Source: Chaetorhynchus papuensis
Taxonomy: Eukaryota; Chordata; Aves; Passeriformes; Rhipiduridae
Length of the DNA stretch: 64,000 nucleotides
Assembly: GCA_013396525.1 (NCBI GenBank)
Contig: VWYX01000792.1
Location: 70,693 to 134,692 of the forward strand
Direction of reading: 5' to 3'
Shown: piece by piece, positions 13,161 through 27,900 of the stretch
Layout of the letters: each line of letters begins with the position of its first letter
Position numbering within the stretch: position 1 is the first letter of the stretch
Notes under the pieces: generated by a model
Database searches by the model: none
The model's input: only the letters and a program-made list of their open reading frames with translations
Told to the model about the DNA's origin: nothing
Translations under genes and position numbers: made by a program

Positions 13161-16100
13161 TAAAGCTTTTTTTCCCTTTTCAACAGGACAGGTATCTCGG
13201 GGGACTCAGACAGGTGCCAGGTGTGAACAAAACATAACTTTTTTTAACCTAAGTTACAGCATAAGAGCGTTTGGCTTCGGATAATAAGTGATCCCATCCT
13301 GCATGTTTAACCTCTGTATGATCTTAACTGGGAGGAGCAACAACTTAAAACATGAGTTGTCCGTATTTCTTTCTTTCCTGCGCTGTAAATACCTTTATGT
13401 TTATGTGAGTATGGGAGTGCATAAGTAGCTGGCTGATTTTCTGGGGGCAGGGTTATAAACCTTAAACCCTCTGTCTCAGCTGTCCGCTGGGATTGCCACC
13501 CTGTGTGTCAGAGGTAGATGAAGGTAACATGGAGAAGATGTGCTGGTGATGCTGGGTTATAATTAAGCGGCCTCGATACAAATATTTCAGACATATGAGA
13601 TCTTGGGAGTGGGAGCTCCAGCCAAAAGAACGATGAGATCACATACAGGATGTACAGGTGAGATGAATTAAATGACTGAGCTGACCATTGAAACTTTAAA
13701 AATGAGAAATAATTTGACTTACTAGGAAGGATAAATCAGTGAAGGATCTAGAGAGTTACAGGGAAACTCTGTGGTCTTAAAAAATAAACCACACAAAACC
13801 TCATGTCATAGTAAATCTGTTCTTTCCTTTGTTCTGAAAGTTTCCCTGTAGCTTTTAGTCACCTCCATCCCCACAACTAATACAAGGGAAACAATAGCAA
13901 GCTTATTTCATAGAAAATGTTCAGAATATTTCTACAGCAGTTACATAGTAGAAATAAAGACGGCATCTTGAACTCCTTAATTTAAAATGTCTTATTTGTA
14001 AAGTAATTATTTAACAAATAATTACTGGCACTTTTGTTAAAATACCAGTTGCAGCAAGTAGGGTGTGAGCAATCTTTCAAAATGGCTTTTTACCGAATTT
14101 TACTGAGTACAAAGAAATTATACCATTGTATTTTGATCTGCATTATAATTTCATTGCCAGCTGGAAACATGGCAGAGGTCAGCTGCAAGAATAGCCCTGT
14201 TTTCAGTTATCAGTCCTTTTAATTCATATCAGTACATTTATTGTAATGCCAAATACAGGTTGGTTGTGAATGGTGTTTTGATGTGAACCTACCTGACAAT
14301 ACAGAAGAACTAGAGACAAAAAATATGAGATAATACTTTATCACAATAACAATGAGCATTTAGATTACATATCTGAATACACTTTATTTGAGGGAAACAG
14401 TTTCTGCATATTCTAATCTAGAGAATAAACTCTCTTGGATGAGACTACATAGGTGACTTCTGTGTGTGGCAGGGCCTGTGCAGAATATTCTGTCACCACA
14501 GGTCATAGTAATAAAGTTCTCTGGTAAAAAACCAATTTTTTTTCAATGAACAGTTCCTCTTTAGTTCTCAATCACTGCATAACAGCTGTTAACAGCCTTA
14601 ACATGCTTCTGCATCTTTGCGTGTATTAGATTCTTTTACTAGAAAACAAAGCAAACCTCACCAGTCTGCCCTTGTGCATGTTAGTACAGGTCAGCCCCAG
14701 AAGCCTGTAATGCATTTGGTTTATTTCCATCTTAGGAGAAACAGTACAAAGGGCAATGGTGAAAAATCCTGGAACCCTCTCTTAGTGCTGCTGTGACAGA
14801 TTGTACACAATCTGCTCAAACAGGTAAAGGTCTTGCTACCAAGTCCACAATAAAGAAGGGAGAAATGGGCAGTGCATTTCACTCTTACCTTTTGTCAGTG
14901 TGATGGGACTAAGGAAATATGCCCATGCTACATTTAGGATTAGTTCTGGATGGATTAGACCTCAGTTGCAGAGGTCCAGCCTTTGAGCTGGCCAGTGCTT
15001 CTGAGGAATGCTGCAAACACTACCTCCGTTTTGTGAAATAGTTGTTACTTGCTTTGGGAGGCTGAGTCACGGCCAAAAAAATTTACAGTATAGGATTCTC
15101 TTCTTCCTCTTCTTCCCTGTGGCTTAGCTACTTTCCTGTTGTTGAGGAAGTTGGGAGGGAGCTGTGTTCCAAAACATGCTCTTGGGAGATCAGAATAATC
15201 TTTTATTTTCCAAGGATATCTCTGTTTTGGTCTGGTTTTTTCTTGTTTGGTTTTGTTTTTTCAATCTCTGGCCTTGTTCTTACGTTTGAAGGCTTTTTAG
15301 TAGTTACAATAAAAGAAAGATGTACCGCAGTGGACTCCTTCATTGTAGATTTCCTTGGCATCATGTGAGTAACATAGCAAGCACCTCTTGCTTTGTTTTG
15401 TATCTAGCTTGCTGTTTTATTGGTGCAGGCCTTTCGAAGTGTCTGAACGTGTTTGTTTGGGGTTTTCTTCGCAGTTGCTTTTGGAAGTGTGTGGGCTGGT
15501 TTACATTAGCCCTGTAGCCATCCTGTATGAATCAGTATAAACTAAAACTTCACACCTAGAGAAGAAGCCACCACCTGTCTTTTTATTTCCTCCTGTTAAA
15601 GGAGGGTTTTTCCAAACTCAGATTAAGTGTGGGAGGTGTGATGAGTACAGTACTCTTTGCCACTCTGGACCTAGAGAAGTCACACTCACCATTTACCACT
15701 CAGGATATTATTAAGTAAGTTCTCCACCTTATAGCAGCAGTGACAGAAGTTCAAAAGCATTATTCACTTCCTTCATTGCTATCACAAGGGCAGCTGTTGC
15801 ACAGATGGGACACAGGTGTTCTTATTTTTATCAGTACATTGTCTAATCCTGCTCAGTATTAGATTATGTGGTACTGGTTACCTCAGCCCAGTTACAGCAG
15901 GGACTAAGGAATAGTTTTAATCTTCCATGCAGAGTATTTAATTGGCAGTGTAAATTTTATTGTCCTTCTTTCCTCTCAAGTGCAAGGTTTTAATCAATGC
16001 TAAATGCCTCAGATAGGTTGCTTTTCCGCTCCAGTGTGGTAAATTCTCTATTTCCAGCCAAAATATACACATTATTGTTGCTCTTAGAGACCTCCATTTC

Positions 16101-19100
16101 CGCCCTTTTGTCATTGTGTAGCTCTATAGTAGAGTGAACAGTGAGAGCTACTATGTGCTGCCTAAAGGTTCAGCCACAGGCCTTCCACAGGCCTTCCCCT
16201 TGTGCATTCTTCCTCTTTCTTCAGTGAACTCATGGCGTGTTTTTCAGCTGTCACTGGGACAGTGTGCCTGGAGAGGCTGGCATGCACATCTCGGCACTCT
16301 TGCTTGCTCACGTGCTCCCTCTGACTCTTTTTTATTAACACCCCCAACCCAGTTATTCACGCAGTCTGTGACTCGGGATAAATTTCAGCTCCCTATGGGC
16401 GGGATACTCTGGGAAGCACAAGCAATCATCTGGAGGCCGAGAGTGACAGATCACAGCTCTAGTAGCAGACTTGCTTATTTCTTGCTAGGATCCACATTCT
16501 GCTTTTCAGAATTTGGGTACACTGTGTTTATTTTTACACTGTTAATTTTCAGACTGAATTTTGGGGAAATCTGTTACAGCCCTACCCATGTGATCACTTT
16601 TTTCCTTCCTCTAGGGATGGCTTTAGTAGTTCAAAAAACAGGCAAAAATGAATCCTTCCCTGTGGAGCTCTGTACCTGAATAAAACGTCTGTGAAGACAG
16701 TATCAAAATATTCACCACAGAGATGTTCTGAGAGGTGGTGCATGCTAGCATGTGAAGACAACAGGATTTTTCTGTGCTGTTTTAAGTATCCTGGGGGAAT
16801 TATGGAAACAGTCTAGATGATAACAGTACAAAGCAGGTCTTTAACACTAACGAAAGGTGCTGGAGAGAAACTTCAGGAAGAATCTCGCTGTGAAGCAAGC
16901 AGAGTGAGACCTTCTGCCTTGCTGATGAGTGTTGCCAAAAGACTTTACCACTCCAGGAGAGACAGAGTTCAGGCAAAGAGGGAGATCGTGGGTACATTCC
17001 TGCTGAATGACGTGGATTGAAGGCACAAGTAGGCAGTTCTGTGTGTGACTTACTCCAAACACAATGCAGGTGGGAAGTAGCAGCATAGAAGTACGAGAGT
17101 ATGTGGAGGAGATGGTGATAACAAGGAAGTCTGCGTAAACTGGCCCACTGATTTTCCAGGGGACTCATACAAGATGGTCATGAGGACTGACAAAATATGT
17201 GTTTCCTTGAAGTATCTCAGCTGAGAAAGTCTCATTCTGGAAAAGCCTTTCAGAAGGAGAAAGATGCTGTCATTCTCTTTGATCTTTGCTCTGGGGACAT
17301 GTTCCACTGATTCAGGACAGTTTGGACTTGATCAGGAACCAAGGTTTGTGCTCACATAGTCTCCAAGGCTTGCTTCTAAAGCAGACATTGCTTGTCTTCT
17401 CTTCCTCTATGGTTTGACAGTTAGCTTTGCTTTTGGTTTTGCCCTGCATTAGTGTTTTTTCTTCAGTAGAGCTCCCATAAAAAACCAGAGGTTTAATTGT
17501 AAAGAATCTGGGAGAAATTTTGTCAGTTTTCTCTGCGATAGAAAGTGTTTTGGATGAGGTAAAACTGACTTTACATGAGTTGTGAAAAGCTAAAAGTGTG
17601 ACCCCCATGTGCTATACTCATAAGTCATTTTGTGTTCTGGCCATTACAGAATAAAGGAACAGGCTGATATCTGATGCTTTTCCAATTCACTTTTCTCTCT
17701 GAAATTAGTTGTGCATTAGCCAGACCTGCAAAGACAAACCTCTTTCTTGCTCAGCTGGATTACAGCCAGCATGAAAGCAGAAAAGTCACAATCACTCATT
17801 TGGAAGTGAACTCCCTCATTTTTTAAAAACTATTTTTAGATGATTGTTGAAGTTTCCTCCTCTGACACAGAATGTTTTTCTGTATTTCGCTGAGTTATAT
17901 AACATCTCACTTAGGTTTGGAAAGTCTATGTCGATATGCTTGATTATCACATATTTTCAGTTCTTAAATTTAGGTAGGTTTAAAAAAAAACCAACTAGAC
18001 TTCGTTACTTCCTGCTTCTGCTTACTCCTTTGTCCCTTTTGTTATTGTTGCTGTAATCATATACTGACATGCAGTTAGTCTTTTGAGTGTGTTTGAAAGA
18101 AGGGAGAGGGTCAGAGTGCTCTCAAGTGCGCTCTGGTGGATTCTCTCACCTGGGAATGTTCTGTGCAGCTCAGTGCTGTAGGGCACTGAACTGCTCTGGC
18201 AGCCAAGCCCCCATCTGGTTGCTCACCTCCTTCCCCACAGTAGGAAAGGAAGAGGATGGAAGGGCAGGCATTTCAGAGGGTGTCTTGCATGGTGAGCCAG
18301 AATAATGCCAACCTAAAGCAACATTCTAAGAATGCCAATCAAAACTGTACTAGGCTATCCGATTAATGGATTTACAGGCTTTTCCTGTAGTGTTGCTCAT
18401 TTATGACGAGTGTGACTCTTCTAAAGAATTCAGGCACAATTCTTTTATTTTTACCAGATATGTTTGAAGAGAAGCTCTTGATTTATGTGTAAGTAGTAAT
18501 ACAGTAATGAAGAGCTGTTGGTATAAATCAAGTTGTGCTGACAAGTTTTCTTTGTTCTAAAGTTGTATTTTTTAAAGATTTTAGCGAAAGAATAATTCCA
18601 TACTTTGTGTTGGGTTTTTTTTTTTCCTTTCTTTTATTTTCAGATATACTTTTATGTTCCAAAGACAAAAGGGCTAAATGCAAGGACAGGTTTAAAGTTT
18701 TCATAGAACACTAATGGTGCAGAGATTATTTGCATGGCTATTGCTGTTAGAGCAGGATTTCTCTGTTCTTGTCCTAACACTAGTGGCTTGGTGTACCTTA
18801 TGTGTATCTTTGTTTACTACTACTGTGTAGTATTTCAGAACATTTTGCAACTCTTCAACATGTCTTAGATTGTGGAAACTCTAAGATGTCTCTTTGGGAG
18901 ATGGTTGAACTGAACGCAGTCATATACTCAGAAAAAAAAATCATACTTTCCTTTCTTACTTTCCTGTATTTAAGTTCTTGTTACCCGAAATGCATTTCCA
19001 CACTGGATCCATACCATGGAATTAGCTGCTCATGCTCCTTGCTACTTACCCAGATTATTCGTCTGAATTTAACATGCCTCAAAAGTGTACAAATCTGTAG

Positions 19101-19756
19101 TAGATGAAAATAGCACTTGAGAGTAGGTAGATGGTCACGCGAAGCAGTCTGGCCAGTGGCTTTGTGCTGCTCATTGTACTTTTCTGAATTTCCCTCAGTA
19201 TCTCATTCTGTGCTTGATGCTCCATTTCTCAGGACTGAGTGGATTATTCCAGGTGGCTTCTTACCTGAGCTGCACACCAGATCTGTCATCTTAGTGACTG
19301 CAAACAGGACTCCTTTCAAAAATGCACAGTTCTTTCTCCTGCTGCTTCACTTTCCCTCTGTGCCTCCCTCAGCGCCCCGCTGCAGTTTAGCTCACTTTTA
19401 GTGTAGTATCATCCCATCTTATATTATCTGGCCTTCTACCAAATTCACTTTAATTTCCAAACCATCTTTGTCAGACTTTCATACTGTTTCTCATCCTTCA
19501 CTGGTATTTCCAGCACCATCCTGTTTACTCTTATTTACAGATTTCATTAGTTCAATTTAGTTCCCTTTTATAGGTATTGAAGTAAGGTAAGGTGGCCCTC
19601 ACCAGTTAGTGCCTCTGCACAGCATAGTACCATTTTTGCTTACTGCATTGTGTCATTGTGTATGCATGACTGTAAGGTAATTAATTTGAAATTGAGTATT
19701 CCTGAGACACTTGAATCTTTTACTTAAATGGAATATATTCTGTAGTTACCACATCC

Positions 19757-19883
19757 ATTCTCCATCCATGGAGGTTTTCAAGACCCAGCTGTGGAAAAAA
19801 GTCCTAAGTAACCTTGACTCTACTGTGACCATGAGACTGGGCTAGAGATCAGCCATCCAGCCTGAGTCATTTCATGGTTCTGG
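19757..19883 (+). mobile_element. CR1 LINE 3' fragment, sense
   Basis: 'ctccatccatggaggttttc' followed by 'aagacccagctgtgg', then a decayed 'gactgggctagagatc' and a terminal 'tttcatggttctgg', follows the order seen in the last ~130 bases of bird CR1 elements in sense orientation. It is diverged from a young copy, and the terminal octamer repeat is degraded. Confidence 0.7.
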
Positions 19884-22800
19884 AGCATTCATCAGCCTTA
19901 TACCACTCCTGATCTTTCAGATTCACCACCCCTGATCCTTCACGTCTCAGGCTTTGCTTCCCTGTTTAAATAATGTTAGGTACATTGGATTAGCACACGT
20001 TTCATAGGTTTTTTTAAAATACAGGTTGCATTTCCAAACATACCTCCTATGTACGGTGACAGATGTATCTTTGTCAGTTGATAAGTTCTTTGTAAAAACT
20101 AATTTGGTCACCTTTGAAAATGAGGGTAAGAATTCTGTTTGTCAGCTGGTCTGGTATTTCCATGATGTCTGACAGCAGAGCACATTACTATGATTAATTT
20201 ATAAAAGAAAACAGGGTGTTCTGAAATTACTGCAGGGCATGGCTTTCATGAAATGTGAGCAAGCTGGAACTAAAATAAGCTATATCTAATATTTCAATTC
20301 CCATCTGAGGTCCTGCTTTCTTAACTATAAATAATGTACTACTCCCTTCTACATACACTTCTGGACACTAGTGCTCAGTGTAGCTTGTAGATATCTCTGT
20401 TTCTTCTTAGTTTTCTTTCTCCTCTTCATTAGCTGCTGCATTAAAATGTTTTAAGGTGTGGAATGATGATCTATAAAAGCCTTTTTTGTTGCTTTCTGGT
20501 GGGAGGGGCTGCATAAGCTCTTCTTGTTCCTCTGCTTAGTGAGGACAGATTGAAATATCTTGATTTTAATATCTACTACACATTTTCCAAAACGGTGTTA
20601 CTAAATTTTAATGTCGACAATGGGTAAAAAGATTGTTTCCATATTCATTGCAGTACAACAATAAAAGCTTTTCTTTCACTCCCTCTGTGGTTTTGCTTCA
20701 GAGAGATAAAATCACTAGTGCATTTGTGGTTTTATGTGAATGAAATGTCTCTTCTCAATTACTGTTTCAAAACAAGCTTTCTAATTCCTATTGTCCTAAT
20801 TTATAAATGAATTATTTGTCACTAGAAACCTGGCAATGTCACCCCACTTTTGATTTTTAAAAAAAGTGATTTCAGAGTTTTATTAGTTTCTGAAACTATC
20901 ATTTTTTATATCACTACTGTAATGTATAATTCATGCACATAGAGTAGGATAGTAAGCAGAGTTAACATTATGATGTGCCAACCAAAATATGTTCATAAAA
21001 TTCACCGGGATCAGGATGGTTGGATGATGGGACCATTGGTCTGGGAAAAGAATCACCTGGCTTCTAGTGCCAAGTCTGCCATTCTCTGATGTCTGGGGAA
21101 AAAAAAAAACAACATTGTCATTTATTGTTGTCTGTGGAAAGAAATATCATTACCCACTTCTGTAAAGTGCTTACATGGTACCTTAATTTTCACTCCAGGA
21201 TTTTTTAAGTTTTACATTCTCACTCTGCTTAGGAAATCCCAAGGATCATTAACCAGTAGCATGTGTTGTTGTCAGGCTTTAATTCAGAAGAGTTGATAGT
21301 AATGAGCCTCCCAAATCTTCCTTTTAATGTGCTGCAGGAATTTCTGGATGTTCTGCTATTGTTGGTGTTACTTGGACTCTAAGACTCTGAAGTTGTTCTG
21401 GTTTTGTTATTGTTTTGGAGGGGGGGGGATTCTTTGGTTTGTTGGGTTTTTAGCCTAATTCTGTAAGTGTCCTAATTCTGTTAAGCTACAATGTCATTTT
21501 GTTTCAGCTGGCTGAGAGACTTCAGAAGAGGGTGATTGAGGACTTTTTAAAAAATCTCTGCCCATGTAAAAATTTTTTTAATTGTTTGAAAGGGCATAAT
21601 GTAATTCTGTTACACTAGGTATGGAAGAGTCTCGTCTTCCCATTATCTGTGGGGAGTGTGGAGGAGGAAGATGTAATAGTTTGAAAGTGGATGATTCAGG
21701 CTGCTGGGAGAAACAGCTCTGTCCCATGTGTAAGGATTAGAAACCCAAAATCAGCTCGGATAAAATTAAGCTGCAATGTGTAAGGGCTGTTGGGATTTCC
21801 AACAGCTGGGATGTTCCCATCTGCCTTCATTCTGCCCATGGCTGAGAAGTGGATTGAGCAGACAGAATGGTTGATTCTCAGAGTTTCCGTATTTTTTGTT
21901 GGCAGTTCAGACTTGTCCATTGATAGTCACATAGCTGAATATGTAAAACAAACCTTGGTTTTCCCTTGGCTGATTGTGGTACATTTGTATCTCATGCAGT
22001 GTATAGTTCTGGGATATGGAATAGCACTGGAACTGTTGAGTCAGTAATGCTGTAAAAATGTGCATGAGTTGTGCAGAGAGATGTTTATGTTTAAGTGTAA
22101 TGGTCTTGCCTAGAGACATCTGGTTTATACTGTCCTTGAATCCTTTTCCAGATCTCTGTCTTGTTTTCTGATTTTGTAATGTAATGGAACATTTGCTATT
22201 AATTAGAAAAGCCCTTAATGTCCTTACTTAAGAAAAGCAGCTAACTCAGATCTCAGGAAACTCAAGTATATTAGTTCAAAGCAGGATTGTCTAATTCCCA
22301 GCACCATATACTGACCAAGTCCACGCAGTCTGCCGTCACAACATTTGGGAGAAGTTGGGGGTGACTACAAGGAAAGCACCTGTAAGCCCTACAACTGCGC
22401 CTGTCCTGAGGTACACAATTCTGATATTGTATGAAAAGGAAGGGAAGGCAGGACTGATGATTCCAGAGTATGGCTGGTGTGCAGCACTGAGTTATACAAC
22501 CAGCTCTGCGCTTCAGGTAGAAGTACTTGCAAGGAGAGCTGTAAAATAGGTTATACAGACCTTCTCTCACCACCAGAGCCTTTGGACCCCTGGGGCTCAA
22601 AATTTTGGCTAGTCACAAGACTTGAGCATCCCTTCTCTGTTTTCTAGCAGCAGCCCAAACTGGGCGTTATTCTCATCTGAATATGGAAAAAGGGGAAAGA
22701 TTAGAAAGATAAGGCCGTCCTGTGGTATCCCACATGCTGCAGTCTTGCAGACTTACTGTGAATCTCATGCTTTTGCTGGGCAGTGGAACTGACCTCAGCA

Positions 22801-24938
22801 AAATATCTTAACCAGGTTAATACAAATCCAGTTTTGACCCATAGCACCTGAGGAGATTGTGTAATGTTCTGCTGGTGCAGTGGGGACTGCTTCAGTTTCG
22901 TTATACATTTATAAATGGAACTTGAGTTGAGGTTTTTGAGTGTGCACGAACTGTGCATGATCAGAGCTCAGAGAAGCAGATTATAAATTTCTCTAGTTCT
23001 CTGTTGAGACTGGGCAAATGGGAAGTCTTGGTAACAGGATTAAAGAGCACTACAAATTACATTTACAGAAATACTCTGCTGGAGTTATTTGAGAAGATAA
23101 ATGTGAGAATCTCATCTAGCTGGTGCACACAATCTCAGGAAACATTTCTTCATTTCCTGCCTCACACCTCCTTTCCTTCAAGAAATATCTACACTTTAAT
23201 TTGACTGGATGTGGATATATGGTATGTTAGGAACTTGAAAAATTACACTAAAATTTACATATCCTAGGCATCTAAACCACGCTATACATGCAATCATGTG
23301 TTATTACAGTTTCATTGAAGTGGAAGGGAACAGTAGGACTGAGTCTTGTTTTATCTCCCCTGTGGTAGTTTCATGGAATTTGTTTTTTATAACCTTTCTG
23401 TCTCAGCTCTTTCAGAGTCCTGGGAGAGGTTGACACCTTTTTACTCCAGAATATACAGTGTATCAGTATGTTTTTATTCGGATTGGCACAGACTTTCAGG
23501 TACACTTTCTGGTTCCGGAATCTTAAGACAAGAAAATAAATCACTTTCCCTCACTTTCTGGGTCAAATGCAATTTTATTTTTTCCTCTTTGTTGTAGTGG
23601 ACATTTGGATTCCTGCACAGTCACATTGGCAGGAAGATATCCCATTGTGTGACTCAAGAAAGAGCAAATTCATGGTGGCATCTGTAGTTCTTCTACCCCT
23701 CCAGTTGTTGAGACTACAAAGGTATTTTGCAGAGCTTTGAGATATGCTCAGTGGGTGACATTGAACTGTGATAACTTCAAGTCACAAGGTAGGGAGGGAT
23801 TCTTTCTTCAGAAGAAAACTGCTTGCTTTTAGTTTGTTCCCCAGCCCTAACCCCCTCAGAAGTTTCACCATCTGTGTGGCTAGAAGAGCCCCAAACTCAG
23901 TCCTAGGTTCACTTAGGGAGTAAACATTTAATAAACAGTTAAGCATATGTTACAGAATGAGCTGTGCGGTGCCAAGGGTTTGTTCTGTGAGTCCCAGGTT
24001 CTGCAGTCAGATTTCCTCCAGCGTGCAGTAGTAGGGCCTCTGGTGAGATTAGAGGAAGAGTAAACAAAATAGTGATGGGGAAGGTCTGTTGCTAGGACAG
24101 CAAGTCTTGTACCAAGCACAGAACACTCTTCTGTGGCCGTTCCCAGGAGTTTGGGGAGAGCAGGAAGAGGAATGCATTTGGCTGATCAGGGTCAGGTTTG
24201 CAGGCACTGAGAGGTTGCTACTTCTGCCCAAGTAGCCACTTCCAGCTTTGCTGCCTGTACTGCATTGAGAGCTGTGCAACTTGTTTCACACTTGGCTATT
24301 TTGTAAGAATAGCTTTGTGTAAAATGCAGTCTGGGTCCATCTAATGACAAATTTGACTTCTGAGACTTGGTTGAGATGCCTGAGTCAGATAGCTGGCTGT
24401 GAAAGGAAGCCATCAATACCTTCTTGTGTAGGTTTTTCAAACAGACAAAATACTTTGTAACTTGAAAATGGACTGAGACAGGTGGTGACTGTGGTTGGGA
24501 GGAGGAGGAACACGCACTTTCTTAACTGCAGTGTAAAAATATCCTTGTGAAAACAACCAATGTTAATTTTCTACAACTACCACTTTTTTTAAAAAGCTGG
24601 TTTATCTCAATGGGGTTTTAAAAGTTTGTTTTTCAATATATATTCCCAAATACGCTGGCACATGGAGTGGTTAGGTGCATTTCAGCAAAGAAATATCATA
24701 AAGAATTCCACTCTCTTGAGCAGGTTAAAAAACCCCACAACAAATCAAACACAAAACCATAAGGAAATAACAAGTTACTTTGTAAAGTGGCTGGTTTTTT
24801 CCAGCAATAACATCTTTTAAAACGTGACCCTTGCTGTTGTAAATCTGATCCCTGCCACAAAGTCTCTTTTAAAATATCTGTTTATCGACCTTAATTTCTA
24901 GAAAGCTGTTACGTTCTGGGGCTTAGGTATCTGTGGCA

Positions 24939-24964
24939 GCTGAGTATGCTGCTGCATACTCAGC
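24939..24964. repeat. Perfect 11-bp inverted repeat, 4-base loop
   Basis: GCTGAGTATGC (24939-24949), loop TGCT, then its exact reverse complement at 24954-24964. The stem is too short for a typical microRNA precursor and pairing stops at both outer flanks. No function is implied. Confidence 0.85.
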
Positions 24965-27900
24965 ATTGCAGCTGAAAGAGGCAGGAATGGTGACTACAAA
25001 TAGAGACGGTACTAATTGCTCCCTGCACTTAGTTAAATATCTGCATCGATGCATAACAGCAGGAGGGAGAGGGTTAATGAGGGGCTAATTCCATCCTGAG
25101 AGGGACCACAGGGCTGAATGGAAACAGCTGCTGCACTGCAGGCTCTAGGCTGCACAGGGAGTTGCTGGCAGCTTCGGAGAAGGGAGGGAACAGGAGAAGA
25201 ATGGAATGTGGGGAAAGGATAAACAATCCAGAAAAAAAAAAAGAACGTATAAAAATATCTTATGTTGGGACCCTGGAGAGAGGAGAAATCACAACAGGCA
25301 AGAGTGGAGGAAGGGAGAGATCTGGCTGGAATTGCAAACTGGAGGAGAGGGTGCAGCCACCTGCGTGCCCTTGACCTCCCTCTGTGAACATCAAGGCTTA
25401 CAACTAAGTCACCATGGCACAGTGTAAGTGTAGCTTGGCTGTTGAAACAGCATAGCTGTGTAAATGCTTAGCTGAGCTAGTGGGCTCTGTTGAAAGGTGT
25501 GGACATGTTGCTTGGGATGGATACTGGATGTATGTGGCAGTGGTTCACCAGAACTGCACATTTCTGATGGTATTTGTCAAAATATGAATATGTAAGTGGA
25601 AGTTTGGTGCTCTGGAGTCAGCCACACAAGAGTCAAATTATCCACAGCTCTGTAGAATATGAATAATTTGGGTAATTGCCATCTCTGGTACATGCCATGA
25701 TGTCATCAGTTGAAAGTTGCCTTCTTTCATACACCCCTGTCATGTGCACAGACATGTCTTGTGTTCTTGCTTGCATACCAGCAGCTGTTACCAGCATTGA
25801 TACAAATAAATCCCCGGAAATGCTTTAGCTAAGGCCACAGCCTGCCTACTTCATGGAAAGGGAGCTGCTAATGCCCTTCCCACTGGTTTCTCCTAAAGAC
25901 CTGTGTTATTCCCTGCAATTGATGGGGGTGACTTGGGGGTGGCGGGGAGGACAGCCAACTTTGGAATTCTCAGTGCAGGGAACCATGGAATATACCCAGG
26001 AGAAATACTTGAGAACACAAGGATTGCTTATGTGCAGGCTAGATTGTTAATGTAGTGGAGGCAGTGATGTAATGTATGCATAGACTGAGGTTGCTGACAG
26101 CAAAAAATCGGCGTGGCCGGCTGTGCAGCCTGGCGCTGTCCCACAGGGCTGTGATGTGTCAAGCACCAGAACTGTAAAACCAAACTGGTCCCAAGAAAGG
26201 CACCAGGGAGGATCAAAAGTGGAAGAGCTTCTCCTGTTAAATAGATTAGGGCATGACAGCCTCAGATGATAAGGGAGAAAAAGGGGTATATGTTTTGAGA
26301 GAGCATTATAAATTCACAAGTGATTCGAAGAAGATCAAAAGGGACAAAAGTTTTCCTTGAGGTACAGAACATGCAAAGCAATACCAAGGAAGTTTTACAA
26401 ATGTGTACCCAGCTCTTATGCCTTTTCTTCAACTTCTCTGATTTGCCACTCTCAGAGGCAGGGTGGTGGACTGTCAGCCTGTGGTCTGGTCTGATACAGC
26501 ACTTCTTTAGTATGCTCTTTGAACCAGAAATCTTGCTTTAAGATGGGAAAAATGTGATTTGTTTTTCCACTGATGTTTCTTCAGTTACATTAGAGTGATT
26601 ACTGTTTCATTCTTAAAATTACATTAATGATAATATTTCTTGATACATCAAGATTTTAGACCCCACAGAAACAATTGCTGAGAATGTGAATGAAATTAAA
26701 TGAAAAAAACCCAATGCACCAGTGCAACTCTTCACCTGAACTGTGAAGTATTCTGTTATACAGATGGTGAAGCCATGAAAAATGAAAAAAGTAACTTCTA
26801 CTTTCATTCTGCCGGATTATGTGAGTAATATGCCACATGCTGTATAAAGATTCAAACTAGAATGCTGTGTGAATGAGGTAAAATTTTTATGAAGAATTAA
26901 CACCGAATAGCTTTATAACTTTGGAATCAGCAAATTTTTCACCCTATGTGATGTTCAGGGGTGGAAAATAAGCCATGTGTTAAATGGAATAATGCAGTGT
27001 TGATCCTTTTCTGTCAGGACAATTAACATGAGTAAAATATTTGCCCTACTTTAAACAGAGAAGGAGGTACTGTATTGTGTTCCTCTTAAGATTAATGTTT
27101 CTATATCGGCAGCAGAGAGCACAAGATTTATTTGTTGAGCCTTATGTAGATTTACAGCTGTGCCAGTTACTGCTTGAAAGCTCTTTTTATGTCACGCTCA
27201 CAGTGAGTCTTTTTGTGTGGATGAATGTCAGTGAAAGTGGTCCTAAGAAGGGTACAGACATTTTAAAGTGTTAAGTGGAATGTGTGACACATAAAATGCC
27301 TGTAAATTATAAATTTTTTCTTGTCGAGACCCCTGATTTCCTTTTGTCATGTGTGCATGTGTGGGCATACATTTGTGTGATATAAACATAAAACATGTAT
27401 TTTATCAAAATGCTGTAGAAGCTACTTTTTGTGCTATCCTGACTTCCTTAGAGAATTAGTAATGTTTTTTCTGTTATTATTTGATGATTTAAAGCAAAGA
27501 AAATTACACTCAAGGAGAGAAAGACAGTCTCAGGGGATGTGCACTTTCCATGGAACCATGCTCTGGACTCATAAATATCTCTGCAACTCCTATTTATTTA
27601 ATAGGATTGCATGGGTGAAATACAGGGTTGAATTTGGCATTCAGAGTGGAGTCCAAGATAAGGAGTGAATCTGCCTTGGGCTTGGTAGAGACAGACACAG
27701 AATGGTGGAAATACTATGTAAATCTCAAAATGTTAGAGCAATTGCTACTTTTCTGTTTGACTGAAGCTTTCAAGTTTGATAATTATAAGCACCTATAATT
27801 TCAGTAACTGCAATTAAATTTTGAGCGTGTGTATATACAAGGGAAGATTAATTGTCTAGTAGACACATTTGAATCTTCACTTCTCTTCTTTTTCGGAAAA

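Noticed and set aside
14161..14190. Open frame ending GNMAE before GTCAGC as the missing MCC start exon
   Set aside because: The donor is poor and the upstream residues do not resemble the MCC N-terminus.
16134..16679. 181-codon open frame, the longest in the window
   Set aside because: It begins with GTG, has no recognisable domain or splice context, and the composition looks like translated AT-rich intron.
19580..19600. Consensus-like donor AAG|GTAAGG
   Set aside because: Only about 13 bases separate it from an upstream acceptor-like TATAG, and there is no open reading context.
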